From contig QHYP01000109.1 of assembly GCA_003224195.1 (NCBI GenBank), positions 1,623 through 15,582 on the forward strand: DNA of 13,960 nucleotides. Reading direction: 5' to 3'. Every line of letters begins with the position of its first letter. The first letter of the stretch is position 1. This DNA is from Acidobacteriota bacterium. Its GTDB lineage: Bacteria; Acidobacteriota; Terriglobia; Acidiferrales; UBA7541. The notes under the pieces were generated by a model. That model had not been told where the DNA came from, searched no databases, and worked only from the letters and a program-made list of their open reading frames with translations. Below are positions 1 through 6,249 of this stretch, one piece after another. Made by a program: the position numbers and the translations under genes.

Positions 1-72
1 GAAAACCGGCGCCAGCAATGCCGTCAGGACCAGGGTCCCCGGAATCCGGAACCGGAGCCGTCCATGCTTCAC
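1..72 (-). CDS. N-terminal 24 codons of an exported protein (partial, runs off the left edge)
   Basis: Only the first 24 codons lie in the window. They start with GTG at 72-70 and translate as MKHGRLRFRIPGTLVLTALL followed by APVF: a basic n-region and a hydrophobic core typical of a Sec signal peptide. The start is chosen because a GGGAGGT Shine-Dalgarno (87-81) sits 8 nt upstream. An ATG at 65-63 lies in another frame and gives no signal-like sequence. The start is 6 bp beyond the stop of the GWxTD gene, and the SD overlaps that stop codon, so the two genes are very probably co-transcribed and translationally coupled. The function cannot be told from what is visible. Confidence 0.6.
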   Translation of the reverse strand, partial: MKHGRLRFRIPGTLVLTALLAPVF

Positions 73-78
73 GACGTT

Positions 79-1776
79 CTACCTCCCAGGCGCAGAATTC
101 GCGGCCGCTCGCGCTTCCGGCGCCGCCTTGACTGTGAAATCCGCAGTCCGTGAAATTGTTTGATTCGCCACCTGGTCCGTGGCGTTGATGTGCAGCGTGT
201 ACTTCCCCGGCACCAGCGTGGCCAGCGGGAGCAGCCGTTCGATCGTCATTTGATCGCCGGTCTGCTTCATCTCGTCCGAAGTTTCCTTGAACTGCATTAC
301 GTCCTGATCGCCCTTCTTGACCAGGTACTGCACCGTAGCGCTGGCCTTGTGCGTCTTCTCGTCCACCTTCAGGTTGTACAACTGCAGGTAAATCCCCAGC
401 TTTTCGCCGGTGTTGAAATCGCCTTCAAGCCGGGGAACAACTTTCGTGGAACCGATCACGAACTGCCCCGTCCCGATCTGTTTCGAGGGCACGTGCTCGA
501 GCTTGTTCCCATCCGCAAGGATGAGCGAACTTGCTTCCAATTTTTCGTCCTCATAGCGCGGCACGACGAGGCGCGAATTCACGACGCCGACGTTTCCGCT
601 CTGCACGTCCTTGATCACCAGATCCAGCCGGTAGAGACCAGGGCGAAGCGGGATGGCCTTCTGGTAGATCGAAGAGAGCTTCACCGATTGCTGGAAGAGG
701 CTATCGGGGAAATCGCGGCTGACGGCGTCCTCGAAGGTCTGCACCACGCGGCCGGTCAGGCTGGACACGCGGCCGAAAATGTTCAATGTAGCCGAATGCA
801 CGCCTTCCTTATTGGTAAAGGAAAGCTGCGAGTTGGGAATCTGGATGGAAATGGGCACAAGGACGGATTCGCTGGTCACTTTCAGGAAATCCGGACGCCA
901 ATTGAAGCGGACCTGATCCCGAACGATGCGGGAGGTCACGATCGCTTCCAAATCCTTGAACTTCACCGCGGGCGGGCGCTGCACTTTGGCAAAGAGCTCG
1001 AGGCGGTTGAATTCATCCATGCTGGCGGGCGTGCCGCCCATCGTCTTTGGGAGATTCGTGCCGTCGGAGCGGGTAAAGCGGTCGGTCTTGGAGGCCATGC
1101 CCATGGACTCGAGTTGGCTCAAACCGGCCCCCGGCACGTGCAGCAAGGCGTCTTTTTCGGAGGGGTCCATCGTCAGATGGTATTCGCCGGAGCCAGTGGG
1201 ATCGACAAATTCGAGCTCGATATTTTCCCCGATGTCCTGCAGGTAGCGATAGCGCCACTTCTCCCAGGGATACGTGCTTGTGGTGCCGCCGCCTTCTTCC
1301 ATCGGCCGGTCGTACGTCCCGCCGGAAGGATGGGAATCTACTTCATCGGCCGGGCCCCAGATGATGTACATGCGGCCGCGGTCCGTTTTCCAACCGGGGA
1401 TGCCGGAAGCGTAATGCTCGTTGGCATAAGCAATGCGGCGATAGTGCTCCTCTTTGAAATCGTTATCAGGGAGGTCAGGATTGCTGCTGCGGCGCAACCA
1501 AAATTGTTCAATGAACTGCTCGCGCTCTTCGTTCGTCGAGAGCTGGAGAAACGCAGTTCGCTCTTCCGGCGCGATGATGTACACCACGTCCTCATCGAGC
1601 CAGTGCTTGTAGGCTTCGCCCAATTCTTTGTACACCTGCCTCATCTTTCGCTTTGCTTCTTTGTTGGGCTTCTGAGCAGGCTTAGTGAGGTCTTGCGCTT
1701 CTTGGCCAAATGCTGGCAGGACGATCAGACTGAAAGAGAATGCAATGGCTGTCAGGACGCGAAGAAACCGCGACAT
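79..1776 (-). CDS. GWxTD domain-containing exported protein
   Basis: The product is 565 residues. The ATG at 1776-1774 is preferred over the longer open frame (to 2169) because it has a GAGGTG SD just upstream, begins a signal peptide (MSRFLRVLTAIAFSFSLIVL, then PAFGQ) and lies about 23 nt below a good promoter. After the signal comes a charged helical stretch (about 30-60). The GWxTD-type domain follows (about 60-150), with the signature GWKTD at residues 128-132 and then RGRMYIIWGPADEVD. The C-terminal half (about 300-550) is beta-rich and probably forms Ig-like sandwich domains. GWxTD proteins are known mainly from Acidobacteria and Bacteroidetes and have no established biochemical role. 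The family assignment is strong; envelope location is inferred. The gene precedes another exported-protein gene in the same operon. Confidence 0.92.
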   Translation of the reverse strand: MSRFLRVLTAIAFSFSLIVLPAFGQEAQDLTKPAQKPNKEAKRKMRQVYKELGEAYKHWLDEDVVYIIAPEERTAFLQLSTNEEREQFIEQFWLRRSSNPDLPDNDFKEEHYRRIAYANEHYASGIPGWKTDRGRMYIIWGPADEVDSHPSGGTYDRPMEEGGGTTSTYPWEKWRYRYLQDIGENIELEFVDPTGSGEYHLTMDPSEKDALLHVPGAGLSQLESMGMASKTDRFTRSDGTNLPKTMGGTPASMDEFNRLELFAKVQRPPAVKFKDLEAIVTSRIVRDQVRFNWRPDFLKVTSESVLVPISIQIPNSQLSFTNKEGVHSATLNIFGRVSSLTGRVVQTFEDAVSRDFPDSLFQQSVKLSSIYQKAIPLRPGLYRLDLVIKDVQSGNVGVVNSRLVVPRYEDEKLEASSLILADGNKLEHVPSKQIGTGQFVIGSTKVVPRLEGDFNTGEKLGIYLQLYNLKVDEKTHKASATVQYLVKKGDQDVMQFKETSDEMKQTGDQMTIERLLPLATLVPGKYTLHINATDQVANQTISRTADFTVKAAPEARAAANSAPGR

Positions 1777-1805
1777 AAGAGACACCTCAACCCTGCGAAC
1801 TATGC

Positions 1806-1835
1806 ATTCTATCTCCATGGGAAGGCCGGCGTCAA
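1806..1835 (-). promoter_or_regulatory. Sigma70-type promoter for the GWxTD gene
   Basis: On the minus strand, TTGACG (1835-1830), an 18-nt spacer and TAGAAT (1811-1806) make a near-consensus -35/-10 pair. Transcription would begin near 1799, giving a 5' leader of about 23 nt that contains the GAGGTG ribosome-binding site. This is a pattern match only. Confidence 0.6.
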
Positions 1836-2129
1836 TCCTGGAATCTGTTGATTTATTTGACACTTGCCCCCGATTCGGCTTAGAGTTCGCGCAACCGGAA
1901 AGGGTTGCCTGACGTTTTGCGTCTGGTACGAAAGAGCTAAGGAGAATCCTTGAGAGCGCACTTGAAGCGTCGCGATCTGGAACATGGAAAACCTTGAGCA
2001 TGTCCTCCACGAAGCGTTGCAGCTCTCCCCAAGCCCCTAGGGCTTCCCTTTGCGCAAAGAAGTGTTTCGAGCTGCGATTCCCCGCTGGACCAGGGTATGC
2101 GCCAGACCATTTCTCGTGTACCGCAGTGG

Positions 2130-2138
2130 TGCTATCAT
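2130..2138 (+). promoter_or_regulatory. Possible extended -10 element for the DUF1028 gene
   Basis: TGC-TATCAT matches an extended -10 (TGn-TATAAT, five of six bases). It lies about 46 nt above the chosen ATG. No good -35 is present at the usual distance, so this remains a tentative call. Confidence 0.3.
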
Positions 2139-2183
2139 CCGCCTCCGCGAACGCATTTCCTGTTTGCACGCCATGAGGTGTGG

Positions 2184-3191
2184 ATGAAACGCATCCTAAC
2201 CGCGGGCCTTCTGCTCCTTGTCGCCCCCGCCCTGCGCAGCGATGAGGACTTCGCGGTCCGCCCGGCTAGCGTCTCGACTTTTTCTATCGTGGCCATTGAC
2301 CCCGCGAATGGCGACCTGGGCGTCGCCGTTGCTTCGCGCTATTTCTCGGTGGGTTCGGTGGTGCCGTGGGTGCTTGCGGGCGTCGGCGCCATCGCCACGC
2401 AAGCCGACGTCAATGTCGGCTATGGCCCGCGCGGAATCGATCTTCTGCGGCAGGGATTGTCCGCCCCAGAAGTCCTGAAAAAGCTCCTCGATGAAGATAC
2501 GTTTCCGGGCAAAGACGGCCGCCAGGTAGCCATCGTCGACGCGCACGGAAATATCGCCACCTTCACCGGCCCAAAGGCTCCGAAGTGGGCCGGCGACCGC
2601 CAGGGAAAAACTTGGTCCGCGCAGGGAAATATCCTCGTCGGCCCACAGGTGCCCGAGGCCATGGGTTATGCCTTTGAAGCGACACAGGGCGAGCTTGCGG
2701 AAAAACTGTTTGCCGCGCTGAAGGCGGGCGATGACGCAGGCGGGGATTCGCGCGGGCACCAATCGGCTTCGATGCTTGTGGTGCGGAAACAGGGCGGGCG
2801 GAACACCAACAACGACCGCTACATTTACATCAACGTGGATGACAACGCGCAGCCGATCGCCGAGCTGCGGCGTCTCCTCAATCTCAATCTGTACTACCTC
2901 TACCAGGACACTGCCGACCGGCTGCTCACTGCGGGGAAAAATCAGGAGGCGCTCGCCGCCGGGCGGAGGGCCGCGCAATACGGGCCCGAGCGCTCCGGCA
3001 GCCACATGCTCCTCGGCTTCCTGCAGTACATCAACGGCGACAAAGACGCCGCGCTCAAAGAATTTCTCCAGGCAAAATCCATGGACCAGGATTTCAAGAA
3101 GCACTTCGACTCGGACCTCGAATGGACACCGGCGCTACGCTCTCTCCTCAAGGACAAGGATTTCCTCGCCAAACTTTTCCCTGAGAAATGA
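2184..3191 (+). CDS. DUF1028 family Ntn-hydrolase-like exported protein with TPR-like C-terminus
   Basis: The product is 335 residues. The ATG at 2184 is chosen because it starts a signal peptide (MKRILTAGLLLLVAPALRS) and follows GAGGTG closely. An upstream ATG at 2097 would bury the signal. Residues 31-200 carry the DUF1028 pattern: STFSIVAIDPANGDLGVAVAS, then GVGAIATQADVNVGYG (67-81), DGRQVAIVDAHG (111-122) and WSAQGNILVG (144-153). DUF1028 belongs to the Ntn-hydrolase fold, with a Thr or Ser near the start of the domain as presumed nucleophile. The substrate is unknown. Residues 211-233 (DRYIYINVDDNAQPIAELRRLL) resemble the putative peptidoglycan-binding segment often fused to this family. 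Residues 250-300 look like one or two TPR-type helical hairpins. Periplasmic location is inferred. Confidence 0.9.
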   Translation: MKRILTAGLLLLVAPALRSDEDFAVRPASVSTFSIVAIDPANGDLGVAVASRYFSVGSVVPWVLAGVGAIATQADVNVGYGPRGIDLLRQGLSAPEVLKKLLDEDTFPGKDGRQVAIVDAHGNIATFTGPKAPKWAGDRQGKTWSAQGNILVGPQVPEAMGYAFEATQGELAEKLFAALKAGDDAGGDSRGHQSASMLVVRKQGGRNTNNDRYIYINVDDNAQPIAELRRLLNLNLYYLYQDTADRLLTAGKNQEALAAGRRAAQYGPERSGSHMLLGFLQYINGDKDAALKEFLQAKSMDQDFKKHFDSDLEWTPALRSLLKDKDFLAKLFPEK

Positions 3192-3202
3192 AGGGAGTCG
3201 CT

Positions 3203-3220
3203 CTTCGAGTTCTCTCGAAG
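3203..3220 (+). terminator. Hairpin 12 bp after the DUF1028 stop, possible weak terminator
   Basis: Perfect 7-bp inverted repeat cttcgag-ttct-ctcgaag. It lies directly below the DUF1028 stop codon, but no T-tract follows, so it could be an mRNA 3'-end stabiliser rather than an intrinsic terminator. Confidence 0.25.
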
Positions 3221-3269
3221 TCGGCGGCGCGTATCTGCTGAACAGAGAACAGCCAAGACGAACGCGCGC

Positions 3270-3376
3270 CTAGTGCCGTTCCAACTTCTTCGACCAAGTA
3301 TTAGGAGATAGTTCTCCCGGACTCGGTGCGCCAATGCCAATTGAGCGTTCGGCTCAAATAGTTGGAACGGTACTAG
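3270..3376. repeat. 107-bp palindromic element between convergent genes (MITE/REP-like or structured RNA)
   Basis: The terminal arms ctagtgccgttccaact (3270-3286) and its near-exact complement (3360-3376) match at 16 of 17 positions. The single difference would be a G-U pair in RNA of one strand. Inside lie two further perfect hairpins: ggaga-tagt-tctcc (3304-3317) and ttgagc-gttcg-gctcaa (3341-3357). The whole unit therefore folds as a closing stem with two inner stem-loops. It sits between the converging DUF1028 and 99-aa genes and contains no ORF. Both ends carry CTAG. No second copy is present in this window. It could be a non-autonomous miniature element, a REP-type repeat or a bidirectional terminator-like RNA. 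Confidence 0.55.
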
Positions 3377-3440
3377 TTTCGATGGGCCCCGAGGAAAAGT
3401 GTGCGGCGGATTGGAAGAATAAGCGAAATACCGACGGTGC

Positions 3441-3740
3441 TTATTGCAGGCGCTGGATCTGGCCGTCGGAGCCGATGAGCGAATCGAAAATGGCGAGCAC
3501 ATGGCGGCGGTATTCGATCATGCGCTCGAAGAGGTCGCGTAATTCCGGCTGCCGCTCGGCTTCGCGGCCCCATTTCGCCGCCACCTGCGGCGGGACACTG
3601 ATGTCGCGGCGGAGCTGCTCGGGCGAATGTCCACGCAGAAATAGCCCGTAGAAGAACGCCGCCTCACGCTGCGGAAAATCCAGCTCCTGCGGCGTTTCGA
3701 TCGGCAGCATCGGTGAGACGGTGTGTGGCTGCGTGGCCAT
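3441..3740 (-). CDS. Conserved-looking small hypothetical protein with HTH-like segment
   Basis: The product is 99 residues, beginning MATQPHTVSPMLPIETPQEL. It is soluble and has no signal or membrane segment. Residues 26-57 (AAFFYGLFLRGHSPEQLRRD, then ISVPPQVAAKWG) read like a helix-turn-helix or other tri-helical unit. The rest is helical, with charged ERMIEYRRHVLAIFDSL near the end. I do not recognise a named family with confidence, so a DNA-binding role would be a guess. The ATG at 3740 has no SD, but a promoter-like pair places the transcript start only about 5 nt upstream, so it may be leaderless. An in-frame ATG at 3710 is the alternative start. The longer open frame to 3911 crosses that promoter and is not believed. 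Confidence 0.7.
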   Translation of the reverse strand: MATQPHTVSPMLPIETPQELDFPQREAAFFYGLFLRGHSPEQLRRDISVPPQVAAKWGREAERQPELRDLFERMIEYRRHVLAIFDSLIGSDGQIQRLQ

Positions 3741-3751
3741 AAAGAAAGCGC

Positions 3752-3779
3752 AGTTTACCGAAAAGCGCGTCGGCGTCAA
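3752..3779 (-). promoter_or_regulatory. Putative promoter of the 99-aa gene, implying a near-leaderless mRNA
   Basis: On the minus strand, TTGACG (3779-3774), a 16-nt spacer and TAAACT (3757-3752). The predicted start of transcription is near 3745, only about 5 nt before the ATG, which agrees with the absence of an SD there. Confidence 0.45.
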
Positions 3780-3785
3780 GTAGTA

Positions 3786-3806
3786 CCCGCAGTTTGGTGC
3801 TGCGGG
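3786..3806. other. GC-rich hairpin in the divergent region before the EcsC gene
   Basis: Perfect 7-bp inverted repeat cccgcag / ctgcggg with a 7-nt loop. It lies between the divergent 99-aa and EcsC genes, upstream of the EcsC start. It could be a 5'-leader stem-loop or an operator, and nothing in the sequence decides between these. Confidence 0.3.
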
Positions 3807-3884
3807 AAAGTGACTGGGAGCATTTTTCGTGCCAAAAAACCAGCGAAACGTTTCAGTTGCCTCGCGAGTGCCCAAACCCATAAG

Positions 3885-4565
3885 ATGGCGAAGGGTATGC
3901 GAAGGGTGCATTCATTTGCGGCCCGCAGGATTTTCGGGAGAGTCGCCCGGTTCGGACTGCTGGGAAGCCTCCGCTCCATCGAAATCAAGCCAGAGGCTTT
4001 TCGCCGCGAACTTGCAGCAAAACATGGGATTTACATAGTCAACTTCGACGAGTTGCTTAGCGTGCCCGTTGAGCGCCTGGATGCGGTCGCCGCGGTCATG
4101 ATTCGCAATGCGGAACGGCTGGCTCTGCTTGAAGGCGCGGGTTTCGGACTCGGCGGCGCGATCACGCTCCTACCCGATATCAGTGTTCTCACATTTCTAT
4201 CGCTGCGGCTGATCCAGCGCCTGTGCCTGCTCTACGGCCTCGAACCACTGGGCCACCCGGCAGCAGGCCCCGATCGAGATGCGCGCGTTCATCTGTGGCT
4301 CACGGTTGCGGCGGCCGCCGGCGTGGATTACGGCAAAGAGATCGCAGGGAAGGAGGTTGCGGAAAAGCTTGTGCCGCGGCTCATCGCGCGCCTAGCCGTA
4401 AAGCTCGGGGAGGAGTCCGCGGAAAAATGGGTTTGCCGGTTGCTGCCGCTGGCAAGCTCGGCGATCGGCGGCGCTCTCAACTACGGATTCGTTCGCGCAT
4501 GGGGCCGACGCGTCCAGCATCATCTGCGCGAACGCCGGCTCGCTGCGGCGGGAATGGCGCAATGA
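3885..4565 (+). CDS. EcsC family protein
   Basis: The product is 226 residues from the ATG at 3885. An ATG at 3897 is equally possible; neither has a well-placed SD. The open frame continues to 3723, but that part covers the divergent promoter region. The EcsC-family core is residues 62-120, with LLEGAGFGLGGAITLLPDIS at 81-100 followed by LTFLSLRLIQRLCLLYGLE. This hydrophobic, glycine-rich stretch is the family hallmark and is probably membrane-associated. A second Ala/Gly-rich segment at 186-202 (LLPLASSAIGGALNYGF) is also typical of the family's end. EcsC was named from the Bacillus ecs locus, where it accompanies an ABC transporter, but its molecular role is unknown and no transporter gene is adjacent here. 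Confidence 0.82.
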   Translation: MAKGMRRVHSFAARRIFGRVARFGLLGSLRSIEIKPEAFRRELAAKHGIYIVNFDELLSVPVERLDAVAAVMIRNAERLALLEGAGFGLGGAITLLPDISVLTFLSLRLIQRLCLLYGLEPLGHPAAGPDRDARVHLWLTVAAAAGVDYGKEIAGKEVAEKLVPRLIARLAVKLGEESAEKWVCRLLPLASSAIGGALNYGFVRAWGRRVQHHLRERRLAAAGMAQ

Positions 4566-4668
4566 GCATTCGCCGCTGCGGCGCGTATGCGCAGTGGAAA
4601 TTCCAGGCGCTTCGCCGCAGAGTGAAGAGACGAGCCAGGGAAGCGGGGCGCACCCGGAGGGAGCACGC

Positions 4669-5148
4669 ATGAAACCTGTAGAGCGAGTTTTGAGCACGGG
4701 AATTCTCCTCAGCTTTGCGCTCTGTGTGGCGTGGCTCCCGCAGTCCGGCGCCTCGAGCGGCGCGCAAACGGGCGCAGTCGGCGTCCCGGCTTACCACATG
4801 CAAGTCCCCGATGGGCCGCTCCCCGCGACGCTTAGCCCGAAGCAATTCAGCGAACCGAAGATTCAAAACGCCTACGCCATCGCCGCGCGGATCAAGAAGA
4901 CGCTCTATCAGCAGCCCTGCTACTGCCACTGCGACCGCAGCCTAGGCCACGGGAGTCTGCTGGACTGCTACGTCTCCATACATGCCGCGGGCTGCGAGAT
5001 TTGCATGCGCGAGACCTTCTACGCGTATGAGCAGCTGAAAAAAGACAAAACCGCTGCGGAAATCCGGGACGGCATCGTGCGCGGCGCTTGGCAACAGACA
5101 GACGTGTCCAAGTACCAGAAGTATCCGCCGGCGCCGACGAGGAAGTAA
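4669..5148 (+). CDS. Exported PCYCGC-type cysteine-rich protein
   Basis: The product is 159 residues. The ATG at 4669 has a GGAGG SD at 4656-4660 and begins a signal peptide (basic MKPVER, then hydrophobic VLSTGILLSFALCVAWL). The open frame extends to 4594 without support. Residues 83-88 are PCYCHC, a variant of the PCYCGC motif of the Pfam family of that name. Further cysteines at 100, 109 and 112 (the last two as CEIC) complete a six-Cys cluster likely to bind metal or form disulfides. HGSLLDC and the downstream TAAEIRDGIVRGAW helix also fit the family. The function of these proteins is unknown; a metal- or redox-linked envelope role is inference. The gene follows the EcsC gene by 103 bp on the same strand. 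Confidence 0.82.
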   Translation: MKPVERVLSTGILLSFALCVAWLPQSGASSGAQTGAVGVPAYHMQVPDGPLPATLSPKQFSEPKIQNAYAIAARIKKTLYQQPCYCHCDRSLGHGSLLDCYVSIHAAGCEICMRETFYAYEQLKKDKTAAEIRDGIVRGAWQQTDVSKYQKYPPAPTRK

Positions 5149-5199
5149 CAAGTTCTTCGCGGGGCGTTGCAAGTTTTGCGCCGGGAATTGCGCGGCATC

Positions 5200-5228
5200 T
5201 TGTCACACTGGGCTGGAATCCGTACACT
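5200..5228 (+). promoter_or_regulatory. Sigma70-type promoter for the DUF6627/C39/TPR-barrel cassette
   Basis: TTGTCA (5200-5205), a 17-nt spacer and TACACT (5223-5228). Transcription would start near 5235, giving a leader of about 24 nt with the strong AAGGAGG SD. This is the only convincing promoter seen before 7944 on this strand, so the three genes that follow are likely one transcript. Confidence 0.6.
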
Positions 5229-5258
5229 GGACGAGCCGCCCAGCCATAAGGAGGATGG

Positions 5259-5663
5259 ATGAAGTTCCAGTTCAAATGGTGTGTGTGGGCCCTCACCCTT
5301 GGTGCATGCTCATTGCTCGCCGCGCCGGCCCTGCGCGCGCAGGATCGCGAACACGTGGTCTCGACGCAGGATCTCCAGAAGGATGTCCAAAAGGCGGCGC
5401 AGACCCGCCAAGGTAATGAAGCGGCAGTGCGGGAACTCTTCCGCTCCGATGCGGCGCAGAATACCCTCAAGTCCGCCCACGTGGACTATCAAAAGGTGGA
5501 CAAGGCTGTCGGGCAGCTGAGTGACGAGGAGCTGGCGAAGCTGGCAGAGCGTTCCCGGCAAGTCGAGAAGGATTTTGCCGCCGGAACCATGTCGGACCGG
5601 GACATCCTGATCATTGTGATCATCGGAGTCCTGGTTATCGCGTTGGTGGCTGCACTCCGCTGA
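5259..5663 (+). CDS. DUF6627 / PA2779-like small membrane-anchored protein
   Basis: The product is 134 residues, starting at an ATG preceded by AAGGAGG (5248-5254). An N-terminal signal peptide (to about 28, APALRAQ) is followed by a charged helical domain with VSTQDLQKDVQKAA (34-47) and QLSDEELAKLAERSRQVEKD (86-105). Then come AAGTMSDRDILI and a C-terminal transmembrane helix (115-132) ending in Arg at the last residue. This layout matches the PA2779-family (DUF6627) proteins, small partners encoded beside PA2778-type cysteine peptidases. The next gene here is such a peptidase, which supports the call. The protein would sit in the envelope with the helical domain outside the cytoplasm. Its role is unknown; being a substrate or anchor for the peptidase is inference. 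Confidence 0.8.
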   Translation: MKFQFKWCVWALTLGACSLLAAPALRAQDREHVVSTQDLQKDVQKAAQTRQGNEAAVRELFRSDAAQNTLKSAHVDYQKVDKAVGQLSDEELAKLAERSRQVEKDFAAGTMSDRDILIIVIIGVLVIALVAALR

Positions 5664-5694
5664 GTTTTGTCCGCGCAGGCATGGACGAACAAAA

Positions 5695-6249
5695 ATGAAG
5701 CGCATCTGCTTCGGCATTCTCCTTGTGGTTCTTCCGGGACTCGCCTTGAGGGCGACCTCCCGGGAGAGTGCCGGGGTGTGGCTCGACGTGCCCTTCGTCA
5801 AGCAAACTGCGAATGGCTGCGGGTCGGCAGCGATCTCGATGCTCCTGGGGTATTGGAAGGCTCAGGGCACAGCGGTGGATTCCGGCCGCGCTGACGCCGC
5901 CGCAATCCAGAAGGAGCTGTATTCCCCCAAGGCCCACGGCATCTTTGCTTCCGCCATGGAACGGTACGTCAAGGAGTCGGGCTTCCGCGTGTTCGCCTAT
6001 CGCGGCGAGTGGGGCGACTTCCAGCAGCATCTCTCGCAAGGACGCCCGCTGATTGTGGGCCTGAAGCCCACTGCGCGCGCACCGTTGCACTACGTAGTGG
6101 TTGCGGGCCTCGATTGGCAGCGTGAGGGCGTGTTCGTGAATGATCCCGCGCGCGGCAAGCTGTTGCGCATCGAGCGCCCGGCTTTTGAGAAAGAGTGGCG
6201 GGCCGCCGGCAACTGGACCCTCCTGGCGACGCCGAAGCCCAGCAAGTGA
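5695..6249 (+). CDS. C39-like (PA2778-type) cysteine peptidase, exported
   Basis: The product is 184 residues with an N-terminal signal-like segment (MKRICFGILLVVLPGLALRA). The papain-like/C39 fold is indicated by Q37 and C42 in KQTANGCGSAAISMLLGYW, by H132 in PLHYVVVAGLD, and by D150 in VNDPARG. These give a plausible Gln-Cys-His-Asp active site. C39 peptidases of ABC exporters cut after double-Gly leaders; free-standing exported relatives such as this one have unproven substrates. In the PA2778 family the peptidase is usually followed by TPRs in the same chain. Here the TPRs are encoded by the next gene, whose GTG overlaps this stop (GTGA). The start at 5695 lacks a clear SD and lies 31 bp after the DUF6627 stop, so coupling to the upstream gene is likely. 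Confidence 0.87.
   Translation: MKRICFGILLVVLPGLALRATSRESAGVWLDVPFVKQTANGCGSAAISMLLGYWKAQGTAVDSGRADAAAIQKELYSPKAHGIFASAMERYVKESGFRVFAYRGEWGDFQQHLSQGRPLIVGLKPTARAPLHYVVVAGLDWQREGVFVNDPARGKLLRIERPAFEKEWRAAGNWTLLATPKPSK

Larger units (their letters stand above)
1777..2183. other. Divergent intergenic region with hairpins, no convincing gene
   Basis: This 407-bp region separates the divergent GWxTD and DUF1028 genes. Besides the leftward promoter near 1806-1835 it holds three short perfect inverted repeats: gcaacc/ggttgc (1891-1896 with 1903-1908), gacg/cgtc (1911-1914 with 1920-1923) and aagccc/gggctt (2031-2036 with 2040-2045). None has a U-run, and they do not match a riboswitch that I recognise. 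Open frames here (for example 1994-2176 on the plus strand) look like low-complexity chance ORFs. A 15-codon frame at 1950-1997 follows an AAGGAG, but nothing else supports it. Confidence 0.5.

Noticed and set aside
160..1851. 563-codon plus-strand ORF opposite the GWxTD gene
   Set aside because: It is antisense to a well-supported gene, has no SD or recognisable domain, and its His/Arg/Leu-rich composition is typical of a GC-rich shadow frame.
1891..1923. Two adjacent hairpins considered as a riboswitch
   Set aside because: The stems are only 6 and 4 bp, there is no conserved core that I recognise, and no associated expression platform is visible.
1950..1997. 15-codon plus-strand ORF after AAGGAG, starting with TTG
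   Set aside because: Too short and basic to judge. A rare start codon and no conservation evidence make it a likely chance match.
1777..2169. N-terminal extension of the GWxTD frame up to 2169
   Set aside because: The extension has no SD or signal, crosses the promoter at 1806-1835, and would bury the real signal peptide at residue 132.
2196..3104. 302-codon minus-strand ORF opposite DUF1028
   Set aside because: Shadow frame. The sense strand has the DUF1028 motifs, a signal peptide and an RBS.
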